DNA of 10,307 bases. Source: an uncultured Ardenticatenia bacterium (lineage in GTDB: Bacteria > Chloroflexota > Anaerolineae > Promineifilales > Promineifilaceae). Below are positions 1 through 7,591 of this stretch, one piece after another. Location of the stretch: assembly GCA_937858165.1 (NCBI GenBank), contig CALLZA010000422.1, forward strand, positions 1 through 10,307. Reading direction: 5' to 3'. Made by a program: the position numbers and the translations under genes. Numbering within the stretch: the stretch's first letter is position 1; each line of letters begins with the position of its first letter. The notes below the pieces were generated by a model. That model was not told where the DNA came from. It saw only the letters and a list, made by a program, of their open reading frames with translations, and ran no database searches.

Positions 1-61
1 TTTGTGTTGTGCTATTACTAGTACTTTTCAGTTGACTCGCTATGTTTGTGTTTTTTTTTTT
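1..61. other. non-biological read-through tail, left end
   Basis: This A/T-rich stretch lies outside the P7 end of the library adapter, so it cannot be genomic. Read on the minus strand it is a run of about eleven A followed by irregular sequence, which is what a sequencer reports after running off the end of a short library molecule. Peptides predicted here are artefacts. Confidence 0.95.
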
Positions 62-127
62 CAAGCAGAAGACGGCATACGAGATCTAGTACGGTCTCGT
101 GGGCTCGGAGATGTGTATAAGAGACAG
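62..127 (+). other. Illumina Nextera i7/P7 adapter (untrimmed)
   Basis: Positions 62-85 are the P7 flow-cell sequence (CAAGCAGAAGACGGCATACG then AGAT). Positions 86-93 are an 8-base index, CTAGTACG, which from memory is Nextera i7 index 702. Positions 94-127 are the Nextera read-2 primer, ending in the 19-base Tn5 mosaic end at 109-127. Genomic sequence begins at 128. The adapter encodes well-known contaminant peptides such as FFFQAEDGIRD and GSEMCIRDR. Confidence 0.99.
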
Positions 128-128
128 G

Positions 129-776
129 CACTACCGGCCGGCCATCATCATGGAGCATGGCGCGCACGAAAGCCGCGGCTCCTGTCGCTCCATCCCCGAG
201 TTCCACATCACCGACGCCCTCGACGAAGTGGCTGACCTGCTGGTGCGCCACGGCGGCCACGCCCAGGCGGCCGGCTTCACCATCCGCAACGACGACGTGG
301 CAGAGTTCATCGCCCGCATCAGCGACATCGCTGCCGACAGGCTGGCCGGGCAGGAGTTGCGATCGTCGCTGGAGATCGACGTCGAACTGCCGCTGGGCGA
401 CGTGGACTGGGCGCTGCAAGAGACGCTGGCCCGGCTGGAGCCGACCGGCTATAGCAACCCCGCGCCGCTGCTGCTCAGCCGCGCCGTGCAGGTCGTTGGC
501 CATCGCACCGTGGGCGGCGATGGCAGCCATCTGCAACTGCACCTGGTCGACGGCCGCCCCAACGGCAACGGCCCCGGCCACAGCCGCTACGGCCGCCCTG
601 CCCCACAACAAGCCCTGCCGGCCATCGCCTTTCGCCAGGGGCAGTGGGCCGGCTGCCTGCCGCCGCTCGTCGACGTGGCCTACCGCATCGGCGTCAACCA
701 TTGGCAAGGCACGACGAACCTGCAACTGGTCATCGAGGACATGCGGCCGACGGAACAAGAGAGTATTCAACTATGA
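129..776 (+). CDS. recJ: RecJ, single-stranded-DNA 5'-3' exonuclease, C-terminal part only
   Basis: This is the last 215 codons of a RecJ-type nuclease. RecJ degrades single-stranded DNA 5' to 3' in recombinational and mismatch repair. Counting from 129, residues 16-50 hold the DHHA1 substrate-binding signature, with [14 protein letters not shown] followed by GGHAQAAGF at 42-50. Residues from about 85 on match the RecJ OB-fold region, including the [11 protein letters not shown] turn (LEPFGxGNPxP in the family). The N-terminal DHH domain with the metal-binding aspartates is missing because the contig ends at the adapter. The true protein is probably more than twice this long. Any start upstream of 128 lies in adapter sequence and is false. 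The stop TGA (774-776) shares bases with the ATG of the epimerase, so the two genes are probably translationally coupled. Confidence 0.93.
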   Translation, partial: HYRPAIIMEHGAHESRGSCRSIPEFHITDALDEVADLLVRHGGHAQAAGFTIRNDDVAEFIARISDIAADRLAGQELRSSLEIDVELPLGDVDWALQETLARLEPTGYSNPAPLLLSRAVQVVGHRTVGGDGSHLQLHLVDGRPNGNGPGHSRYGRPAPQQALPAIAFRQGQWAGCLPPLVDVAYRIGVNHWQGTTNLQLVIEDMRPTEQESIQL

Positions 777-1735
777 CAATTCTGGTCACCGGCGCGGCCG
801 GTTTTATCGGCAGCCATCTGGCCGAGCGCCTGCTGCGTCGCGGCGACGAGGTCATCGGCCTCGACAACTTCAATGACTACTACGACCCGACGCGCAAGCG
901 AGCCAACGAACGGCGGCTGTGTGCCTATCCCAACTTCCGCATGGTCGAGGCCGATGTGCGCGACCGCGAGCGCATGTTTACCCTGCTGGCCGAGAATAAG
1001 TTCAGCGCCGTGGCCCACCTGGCGGCGATGGCCGGCGTGCGCAACGCCATCGAGCAGCCCGACCTCTACGTCAACGTCAACCTCAACGGCACGCAGAACG
1101 TGCTCGACGCGGCACGGGCCGCCGGTGGTGTGGGCAACTTCGTGCTGGCCTCTACTTCGTCGGTTTACGGCAACACGGAGCAGGTTCCGTTCATCGAGAC
1201 CGACTCGTGCGACCGGCCGCTGCAACCCTACGCCGCCGCCAAGCGCGCGGCCGAGATTCTAGGCTACAGTTATCACCACCTGTTCGGGCAGAACTTCACC
1301 ATCCTGCGCTTCTTCACCGTCTACGGCCCCAACGGCCGGCCGGACATGATGGCCTACCTGCTGGCCGACAGCATCACGAAGGGCAAGCGAATTCCCCTCT
1401 ACGATGGCGGGCAGATGTACCGTGACTGGACCTACGTCGACGACACCGTGTCGGGCATCGTCGCCGCGCTCGACCGGCCGCTGGGCTATGAGATCATCAA
1501 CCTCGGCCGCGGCGAGCCAGTGCTGCTGGCTGACTTCGTGGCCATCATGGAGCAGCTGAGCGGACGCCAGGCCAACGTCGTGACCGCGCCCCGGCTGGCG
1601 GCCGACTTCGTGCGCAACGAGGCCGACATCAGCAAGGCCCGCCGCCTGCTGGCGTACGATCCACAGGTGTCGGTGGCCGAGGGCGTGCGGCGCTTCTGGG
1701 AGTGGTATCGCGAGCATGACAGCGCAAAGAACTGA
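773..1735 (+). CDS. NAD-dependent UDP-sugar 4-epimerase (UDP-glucuronate 4-epimerase type)
   Basis: A 320-residue extended short-chain dehydrogenase/reductase. Enzymes of this group invert C4 of a UDP-hexose or UDP-uronate using tightly bound NAD, supplying sugars for capsule, LPS or other surface glycans in the cytoplasm. Visible features are the Rossmann motif GAAGFIG (residues 7-13), the NAD-ribose acidic residue D31 in [16 protein letters not shown] (128-133) and the catalytic pair Y153/K157 in YAAAK. The [10 protein letters not shown] segment, [14 protein letters not shown] (179-191), YRDWTYVDD and [10 protein letters not shown] near the C-terminus are more like CapI/UDP-glucuronate epimerases than GalE. 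Substrate choice is inferred and UDP-glucose remains possible. The ATG at 773 is chosen because the Rossmann strand begins directly after it and it overlaps the recJ stop as ATGA; in-frame sequence upstream belongs to recJ. The end overlaps the RNase D gene by 20 bases. Confidence 0.9.
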   Translation: MTILVTGAAGFIGSHLAERLLRRGDEVIGLDNFNDYYDPTRKRANERRLCAYPNFRMVEADVRDRERMFTLLAENKFSAVAHLAAMAGVRNAIEQPDLYVNVNLNGTQNVLDAARAAGGVGNFVLASTSSVYGNTEQVPFIETDSCDRPLQPYAAAKRAAEILGYSYHHLFGQNFTILRFFTVYGPNGRPDMMAYLLADSITKGKRIPLYDGGQMYRDWTYVDDTVSGIVAALDRPLGYEIINLGRGEPVLLADFVAIMEQLSGRQANVVTAPRLAADFVRNEADISKARRLLAYDPQVSVAEGVRRFWEWYREHDSAKN

Positions 1736-2882
1736 GTCCGGCGCGCCCGATGAGGCGCTCCCCCCGTTCCGTCTGGTGGCGAGCGAAACGGCCTGGCGGG
1801 CCTGTCTGGCCGCGCTGCGGGCCGCCCCCCGGCTGGCCATCGACCTGGAAGCCAACAGCATGTACGCCTATGCCGAGCGGGCGTGCCTGATCCAGATTTC
1901 GACCGAGGACACAGACTTCATCCTCGACCCATTGGCCCCCCTCGACCTGAGCGGCCTGGGCGACATTATCGCCGACCCGACCGTGGAAAAGATCTTCCAC
2001 GCCGCCGAGTACGATCTCATCCTCCTGCGGCGCGACTACGGCTGGCATCTGCACAACCTGTTCGACACGATGTGGGCAGCGCGTATCCTGGGCTACAAGC
2101 AGTTCGGGCTGGCCGGCATGTTGGCAGGGGCGTTCGACGTGCGGCTCAGCAAGCGCTTCCAGAAGGCCAACTGGTGCCACCGGCCGCTGTCGGCCGGCGA
2201 GCTGGCCTACGCCCAGAAGGACACCCACTATCTGCCCGCCCTGCGCGACCGGCTGGCGGCCGAGTTGGAAGCGCGCGGGCTGATGGCCGAGGCACTGGAG
2301 ACGTTCGCCGAGCAGTCGCGGGTCAAGATGCCCAACAACGGCTTCGACCCTGACGCTTTCTGGCACATCAACGGCGTCTTCGACATGACTCCGGCGCAGC
2401 AAGCGGCCCTGAAGGCGCTCTTTCTCTACCGCGACCGCGAGGCCCGCCGCCGCAACGCGCCGCACTTCAAGGTGCTGAGCGACCAGACGCTGGTGGAGAT
2501 TGCCACCCGCCTGCCCACCCGGCTGAGCGAACTGGACGCCGTCCACGGCATGACCTCCGGCCAACAACAGCGCTACGGCCGCCAACTGCTGGCCGTCATC
2601 GCCGAGGCGCACGAGGCCCCCGCCCCCCAGCCGCCGCCGCGCCCGCCGCGCCCGCCCGACGCCGTGCTCATTCGCTATGACCGGCTGCACCGCTGGCGCA
2701 AGACGCGCGCCCAGGCCCGCGGTGTCGAGTCGGACGTCATCATCAGCCGCGACGCCCTGTGGGCCATCGCCCAGGCCAACCCGCGCAGCGTCGACGAACT
2801 GGCTGCCCTCAATGCACTCGGCCCCTATCGGCTGGCGCAGTATGGCGAGGAAATCATCAAGCAATTAGGAATTAGGAATTAA
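1716..2882 (+). CDS. rnd: Ribonuclease D-like 3'-5' exonuclease with two HRDC domains
   Basis: A 388-residue DEDDy exonuclease, predicted to trim 3' ends of tRNA precursors and other structured RNAs. The exonuclease domain covers about residues 18-195: Exo I has D43 and E45 in AIDLEAN, Exo II has D100 in HAAEYD, and Exo III has Y165 and D169 in YAQKD, so the catalytic set is complete. A first HRDC nucleic-acid-binding domain lies at about 225-297. A proline-rich linker follows (roughly 301-314). A second HRDC-like domain lies at about 315-384. The length fits the RNase D family (about 375-400). The start ATG (1716) is inside the epimerase reading frame, with a GGAG at 1699-1702 that is too far upstream to be a good ribosome site, so coupling to epimerase translation is likely. 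The last five codons (LGIRN) are encoded by the first units of the downstream hairpin repeat. Confidence 0.92.
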   Translation: MTAQRTESGAPDEALPPFRLVASETAWRACLAALRAAPRLAIDLEANSMYAYAERACLIQISTEDTDFILDPLAPLDLSGLGDIIADPTVEKIFHAAEYDLILLRRDYGWHLHNLFDTMWAARILGYKQFGLAGMLAGAFDVRLSKRFQKANWCHRPLSAGELAYAQKDTHYLPALRDRLAAELEARGLMAEALETFAEQSRVKMPNNGFDPDAFWHINGVFDMTPAQQAALKALFLYRDREARRRNAPHFKVLSDQTLVEIATRLPTRLSELDAVHGMTSGQQQRYGRQLLAVIAEAHEAPAPQPPPRPPRPPDAVLIRYDRLHRWRKTRAQARGVESDVIISRDALWAIAQANPRSVDELAALNALGPYRLAQYGEEIIKQLGIRN

Positions 2883-2953
2883 GAATTAGGAATTCAGAGG
2901 ATGAGCCAGCGCCGCGTCTTCAATTCCTAATTCGTAATTCCTAATTCCTAATT
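2863..2953. repeat. 32-bp inverted repeat of 7-base AATTAGG units
   Basis: The left arm (2863-2894) is about four and a half copies of AATTAGG. The right arm (2922-2953) is its reverse complement with a single mismatch over 32 bases (31/32 paired). They flank a 27-base spacer (2895-2921). As RNA it would fold into a long A/U-rich hairpin. It begins inside the last codons of the RNase D gene and ends just before the ribosome site of the beta-CASP gene. There is no T-run typical of an intrinsic terminator. A related copy lies at 6373-6445. I read it as a dispersed palindromic (REP- or MITE-like) element; a termination or RNA-stability role is inferred. Confidence 0.85.
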
Positions 2954-2957
2954 CAAT

Positions 2958-2963
2958 AAGGAG
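2958..2963 (+). promoter_or_regulatory. strong Shine-Dalgarno site for the beta-CASP RNase
   Basis: AAGGAG with an 8-base spacer to the ATG at 2972. It fixes the start of the gene and sits five bases after the right arm of the palindromic repeat. Confidence 0.8.
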
Positions 2964-2971
2964 TTGCCACA

Positions 2972-4381
2972 ATGGAGATCACCTTCTACGGCGCGGCCCG
3001 CACCGTAACCGGCTCGCAACATCTACTCGAAGTGAACGGCCGCCGCATCCTGCTCGACTGCGGCCTCTACCAGGGGCCGCGTGACGAGAGCGCCGACCGC
3101 AACCGCCACCTGCCCTTCGACGCCCGCGCCGTGGACACGCTCATCCTTTCCCACGCCCACATCGACCACAGCGGCAACATCCCCAGCCTGGTGCGCAACG
3201 GCTTCACCGGCGACATCGTCACCACCTCGGCCACGCGCGACCTGTGCAGCATCATGCTGCGCGACAGCGCCAAGATTCAGGAGTCGGACGTGGCCTATCT
3301 GAACAAGAAGCGCCGCCGCGACAACCTGCCGCCGCTGGAACCGATCTACACGATGGCCGACGCCCTGGCCAGTCTGAAGCAGTTCATCGGCATTAGCTAC
3401 GAACGCCCCTATCAGGTTGCGCCGGGCATCACCCTGACCTTTTACGACGCCGGGCACGTGCTGGGGTCGGCCCTCGTTGTGCTCGACGTGGCCGACGCGG
3501 GCGCGGGGCAGCCGGCGCGCGTTGTCTTCACCGGCGACCTGGGCCGCGCCAACCGGCCCATCCTCAACGACCCGGTGTTTCTCGACCGGGCCGACGTACT
3601 GATCATGGAGAGCACTTACGGCGACCGCGAACACCCCGACGACGTGGACACCGACCACCGGCTGGAAGAAATCATCCGCGAGACGATTAAGCAAGGGGGC
3701 AAGGTCATCGTGCCCGCTTTCGCCATCGGCCGCACCCAGGAGCTGGTCTACCGTCTCAACAACCTCGTCGAGCGGCGCGACCTGCCGCCCAACCTCCAGG
3801 TCTACGTCGATAGCCCGCTGGCCATCGACGCCACGGCCGTCTTCCGCGCCCACCCGGAGGCGTACGACGCCGAGATCGCCGAAGTCCTCGTCTCTGACCG
3901 TGACCGTGACCCGTTCGGCTTCGCCATGATGCGCTACACCCGCTCGCCGGAGGAGTCGAAGGAGCTGAACTTCCTTCGCCAGCCGGCGGTCATCATCAGT
4001 GCCAGCGGCATGGCCGAAACGGGGCGCATCCTCCACCACCTGAAGAACAACATCGAAGACCCGCGCAGCACCGTTCTCATCACTGGCTTCCAGGCGCCGG
4101 AGACGCTCGGCCGCCGCCTTGTGGACGGCCACAAGCGGGTGAAGATCTTCGGCGAGGATTACGACGTGCGCGCCCGCGTGCTGTCGCTCAACGGGCTGAG
4201 CGGCCACGCCGACCGCTCCGAGCTGTTGGCCTGGGCCAAGCGGCTGCAACCACCGCCCGGCCACACATTCCTCGTCCACGGCGAGCCGGACGCGGCCTTT
4301 GCTCTGGCCGATAGCCTGCGGACTCAATTGGGCTTCGGCAACGTCTCCGTGCCGGAGATGGGGCAGCGATTTACCTTGTAG
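2972..4381 (+). CDS. Metallo-beta-lactamase / beta-CASP ribonuclease (CPSF-like)
   Basis: A 469-residue zinc-dependent nuclease of the bacterial CPSF73-like group. Studied relatives are RNases that cut or trim RNA in the cytoplasm. Metal-binding motifs are SHAHIDHSG (H61, H63, D65, H66), H162 in DAGHVLGSA, D189 in TGDLGR and H436 in LVHGE. The beta-CASP insert spans about 215-385, with E213 in MESTYG (motif A), PAFAIGRTQEL (248-258), H294 in FRAHPE (motif B) and SASGMAETGR (343-352). The RMMBL C-terminal segment carries LSGHAD with H412 (motif C). All key residues are present and the length matches the family (about 450-470). The start is set by a good AAGGAG at 2958-2963. A long palindromic repeat separates it from the upstream operon, so it may be a separate unit, but I saw no clear promoter in the 89-base gap. 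RNA is the likely substrate by family. Confidence 0.93.
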   Translation: MEITFYGAARTVTGSQHLLEVNGRRILLDCGLYQGPRDESADRNRHLPFDARAVDTLILSHAHIDHSGNIPSLVRNGFTGDIVTTSATRDLCSIMLRDSAKIQESDVAYLNKKRRRDNLPPLEPIYTMADALASLKQFIGISYERPYQVAPGITLTFYDAGHVLGSALVVLDVADAGAGQPARVVFTGDLGRANRPILNDPVFLDRADVLIMESTYGDREHPDDVDTDHRLEEIIRETIKQGGKVIVPAFAIGRTQELVYRLNNLVERRDLPPNLQVYVDSPLAIDATAVFRAHPEAYDAEIAEVLVSDRDRDPFGFAMMRYTRSPEESKELNFLRQPAVIISASGMAETGRILHHLKNNIEDPRSTVLITGFQAPETLGRRLVDGHKRVKIFGEDYDVRARVLSLNGLSGHADRSELLAWAKRLQPPPGHTFLVHGEPDAAFALADSLRTQLGFGNVSVPEMGQRFTL

Positions 4382-4391
4382 AAGACAGCCA

Positions 4392-4461
4392 TTCGTAGTT
4401 GAGCGCTTTCGCGCGGTTCTTGCGCGAGTTGAAGAACTGGGCTAAAGCGCTCAACTACGAA
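4392..4461. repeat. 18-bp perfect inverted repeat between convergent genes
   Basis: TTCGTAGTTGAGCGCTTT at 4392-4409 is exactly repeated in reverse complement at 4444-4461, around a 34-base loop. The loop holds an inner 6-bp stem (GTTCTT 4416-4421 with AAGAAC 4432-4437). It lies in the 115-base gap between the ends of the plus-strand beta-CASP gene and the minus-strand kbl gene. That position fits a two-way transcription terminator or a dispersed palindromic repeat. No T-run follows on either strand. Confidence 0.85.
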
Positions 4462-4496
4462 CGAACGCAATCCGCTGACGCGATGCCCTTCTGATT

Positions 4497-5681
<1,185 letters not shown>

Positions 5682-5688
5682 GTTGTCA

Positions 5689-5693
5689 CTCCC
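5689..5693 (-). promoter_or_regulatory. Shine-Dalgarno site deciding the kbl start
   Basis: On the minus strand this reads GGGAG, 7 bases before the ATG at 5681. It supports the shorter of the two in-frame starts. Confidence 0.65.
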
Positions 5694-5751
5694 AAACGCG
5701 GAAAGCATCCGCAGATTTCAAAGGGTGGGCTTGGGGCTAAAAGGAACGCCG

Positions 5752-5757
5752 ATTATA
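5752..5757 (-). promoter_or_regulatory. candidate -10 box for kbl
   Basis: On the minus strand this is an exact TATAAT in the otherwise GC-rich intergenic region. Predicted transcription starts near 5745, leaving a leader of about 63 bases. No convincing TTGACA-like -35 is seen 16-18 bases upstream, so support is moderate. Confidence 0.4.
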
Positions 5758-5808
5758 AGACGGCGCAATTCACGCTACTATCCTTAACCGATGCTTAACA
5801 GGCGGCAA

Positions 5809-5838
5809 TTGACGCCGGGGGCCTCTCTCAGGTATACT
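5809..5838 (+). promoter_or_regulatory. sigma70-type promoter for the HNH gene
   Basis: TTGACG (5809-5814), an 18-base spacer, then TATACT (5833-5838): five of six consensus bases in each box. The expected transcription start, about 7 bases after the -10, falls at 5844-5848, on or just before the ATG at 5848. The mRNA would then be leaderless or nearly so. Confidence 0.6.
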
Positions 5839-5847
5839 CCCGGTCGT

Positions 5848-6369
5848 ATGAGCAGAGAAGGCCTACTAGAGGAGCCGGTGCTCATTCTGAACGTGACGTT
5901 TGAACCCATACACGTCTGTAGCACGAAGCGGGCTCTGGCTCTGGTACTTTCCGGTAAAGCTGAGATCGTGGTGAATGGTCGGGGGACCATTCGCAGTGCT
6001 GTCACATCGTTCGAAATCCCTTCGGTCATCAAGTTAAGCCACATGGTGCGCCGGCCGCGGTCGCGGGTGGCGCTATCGAAGCGCGAGATTCTGCGCCGCG
6101 ACGACTACACTTGCCAGTATTGCGGCCGCAAGATGCGCGTGCTAACCCTCGACCACGTTATCCCCCGTCGCTATGGCGGCCCGCACACCTGGACCAACCT
6201 CGTCGCCGCCTGCTCCCCCTGCAACCGGCGCAAGGGGGGCAAGCTGCCGGCCGAAGCCGAGATGGTGCTGCGCCGCCTGCCCTTCGAGCCGAACCCCACC
6301 GCCGCCTACCGCTTCGGCACCCACCTGGAGCAGCGGCAGGAGTGGGCGCAGTTCATTGAAGGCTGGTAA
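5848..6369 (+). CDS. HNH endonuclease domain protein
   Basis: A 173-residue HNH nuclease. The zinc-finger/HNH module spans about residues 80-131: the first cysteine pair C89/C92 in TCQYCG, catalytic LDHVIPRRYGG with D102 and H103, N117 in TWTNLVAAC, and the second pair C122/C125 in CSPCNRRKGG. The N-terminal segment EPVLILNVTFEPIHVCST is characteristic of a widespread bacterial HNH family of about 170 residues whose role is not settled. The motif set is complete, so it should bind metal and cut DNA, but target and purpose are unknown. I chose the ATG at 5848 over the in-frame ATG at 5791, because the conserved region begins just after 5848 and a good promoter lies between them. No ribosome site is seen. 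The N-terminal part is much less GC-rich than the HNH part. No partner such as a methylase is adjacent, so restriction is not supported. Confidence 0.85.
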   Translation: MSREGLLEEPVLILNVTFEPIHVCSTKRALALVLSGKAEIVVNGRGTIRSAVTSFEIPSVIKLSHMVRRPRSRVALSKREILRRDDYTCQYCGRKMRVLTLDHVIPRRYGGPHTWTNLVAACSPCNRRKGGKLPAEAEMVLRRLPFEPNPTAAYRFGTHLEQRQEWAQFIEGW

Positions 6370-6372
6370 ATC

Positions 6373-6445
6373 AATTAGGAATTAGGAATTGGGAATGAAG
6401 AAACGGATTCTTCAATCTGAGATTCCTAACTCCTAATTCGTAATT
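6373..6445. repeat. second AATTAGG-type inverted repeat, degenerate copy
   Basis: Arms 6373-6396 and 6422-6445 are complementary over 24 bases with three mismatches and consist of the same 7-base units as the repeat at 2863-2953. Inside is a perfect 7-bp hairpin, TGAAGAA (6396-6402) with TTCTTCA (6408-6414), around a 5-base loop. It separates the convergent HNH and phosphatase genes and encodes the last residues of the phosphatase. A bidirectional terminator role is plausible from position; no T-run is present. Confidence 0.75.
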
Positions 6446-6911
6446 CGTGATTCGCGCTGGCCAGGGCAATGATACGATCCAGGCCGGCGTCAATGACTTC
6501 CACCAGCCCGTCGTACATGTGCTGATACTCCTCTATTGGGCCGCCATAGGGATCGGGAATGTTGTAAGCACGGCCGACCATTTCCGTCAGCAAAAACACC
6601 TTGTGGGCGTGGGTCGGGAACTCCGCCCGCAACGCCTCGGCGTGGCCGTCTTCCATAGTCAGCGCCAGGTCGGCCTCGCGCAGATGGCGCTCCTCGACCA
6701 TCGTTGCGCGGTGGTCGGCGATGTTGAAGCCGTGGCGCCCCATCACGTCGACACTGTAGCGCGAGGCCGGCCGCGCGGCCGTGGCCCACGTGCCGGCCGA
6801 GCTGACCGTCCAATCGCCCAGCCCGCGCTGTCGCAACCGGTCGCGCAGCAGCGCCGCAGCCACGGGTGAACGGCAGATGTTAGCCGTGCAGATAACGAGA
6901 ATTCGCGCCAT
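6426..6911 (-). CDS. Low-molecular-weight protein-tyrosine phosphatase family
   Basis: A 161-residue cytoplasmic cysteine phosphatase of the LMW-PTP/arsenate reductase-like fold. The P-loop is at residues 8-15 (C8-TANIC-R14-S15), SSAGTWA follows at 37-43, and the general-acid loop is IPDPYGG with D120. All catalytic elements are present. Family members remove phosphate from phosphotyrosine or phosphoarginine, and some regulate exopolysaccharide export; no tyrosine kinase is nearby to indicate the substrate. The gene starts 12 bases after hpf on the same strand, so the two are probably co-transcribed. The ribosome site is weak. The last residues (about NHELRIRS) come from the repeat at 6373-6445, so the natural C-terminus was probably extended or replaced when the repeat arrived. 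Confidence 0.88.
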   Translation of the reverse strand: MARILVICTANICRSPVAAALLRDRLRQRGLGDWTVSSAGTWATAARPASRYSVDVMGRHGFNIADHRATMVEERHLREADLALTMEDGHAEALRAEFPTHAHKVFLLTEMVGRAYNIPDPYGGPIEEYQHMYDGLVEVIDAGLDRIIALASANHELRIRS

Positions 6912-6923
6912 CTTGCCGTCGCA

Positions 6924-7481
6924 TTAGCCCATTTCGGGCTGGAGCAGGCCAAACGTCCTGTCATGGCGGCGATAGAGGACGTTTACGGCGTCGTCTTCGG
7001 CGTTGAAGAAGACGTAGAAGTCGTGGCCCAGCAGCTCCATCTGGTCGATGGCCTCCTCGGCCGACATGGGGTGCAGGGCGAAACGCTTGTAGCGCACAAT
7101 GGTGTGGTCTTCCTCAAACGCTTCTTCAGCGATAGGCAGCGGCTCACCGACCTCGAGCTCCTCACCCTTGCCGCGCGTCTTGGCCCGGTTCTTGCCCCGG
7201 TAGCGCTCGATCTGGCGGTACAGCTTATCAACCACGGCGTCGATGGCCGCGAACATATCGCTGTTGCGCTCCTCGGCGCGCAAAATGGTGCCGCGCTCGT
7301 CGCGGATAGTGATTTCGGCCACGTGGCGCTGGACAGCGCTGCGGGTGTTCTCCATCGCCAGTTCGACCTGGATCGATGACAAGCTGGGCAGGTAGCGATC
7401 GAGGCGCGCGGTCTTCTTCTCCACGTAGTCGCGCAATCGCGGGGTGACTTCCATGTTGTTCGAGAGGATTTGCAGTTCCAT
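6924..7481 (-). CDS. hpf: Long-form ribosome hibernation promoting factor
   Basis: A 185-residue HPF/YfiA-family protein. The N-terminal domain (about 1-98) has the ribosome-binding beta-alpha fold with MELQILSNNMEVTPRLRDYV and a basic end near RYRGKNRAKTRGKG. A charged linker (about 105-125) leads to the C-terminal dimerisation domain with VRYKRFALHPMSAEEAIDQM and HDFYVFFNAED (153-163). Long HPF binds the 30S subunit and joins two 70S ribosomes into inactive 100S dimers in stationary phase or stress. The length is typical. AAAGGAG lies 10 bases upstream of the ATG, with a second purine run (AGAGG) closer. It may be transcribed from its own promoter within the end of comF, and it precedes the phosphatase by 12 bases. 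Confidence 0.95.
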   Translation of the reverse strand: MELQILSNNMEVTPRLRDYVEKKTARLDRYLPSLSSIQVELAMENTRSAVQRHVAEITIRDERGTILRAEERNSDMFAAIDAVVDKLYRQIERYRGKNRAKTRGKGEELEVGEPLPIAEEAFEEDHTIVRYKRFALHPMSAEEAIDQMELLGHDFYVFFNAEDDAVNVLYRRHDRTFGLLQPEMG

Positions 7482-7561
7482 TTGACCTCTACTCCTTTGA
7501 CGAGAATTGGGTGCGTCGTTGGCAGGCCCGCCGGCCGAAGATCTTGGGTTCGCGCAAGAGC

Positions 7562-7591
7562 ATTATCCCATGACTATGATACCCGCGCCAA
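7562..7591 (-). promoter_or_regulatory. candidate hpf promoter overlapping the comF 3' end
   Basis: On the minus strand, TTGGCG (7586-7591) is followed after 18 bases by GATAAT (7562-7567). A TG dinucleotide one base before the -10 gives an extended -10 form. Transcription would start near 7555, leaving a leader of about 74 bases before hpf. It overlaps the last codons of comF, which suggests hpf can be expressed independently of the genes upstream. Confidence 0.45.

Noticed and set aside
2863..2953. Short CRISPR-like array from the regularly spaced AATTAGG units.
   Set aside because: The units are 7 bases, directly adjacent, with no spacers and no cas genes, and the two halves are inverted relative to each other.
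1629..4327. Long antisense open frames on the minus strand opposite the RNase D and beta-CASP genes (over 400 codons each).
   Set aside because: They are low-complexity shadows caused by high G+C at third positions; the plus-strand frames carry complete enzyme motifs.
5848..6369. HNH gene as a restriction enzyme, homing endonuclease or toxin of a defence system.
   Set aside because: There is no methylase, intron, antitoxin or other defence gene next to it, and the N-terminal segment fits a widespread chromosomal HNH family.
6926..6940. AGCCC/GGGCT hairpin at the end of hpf as a terminator before the phosphatase gene.
   Set aside because: It has only five base pairs and no T-run, and the phosphatase starts 12 bases after hpf, which fits co-transcription.
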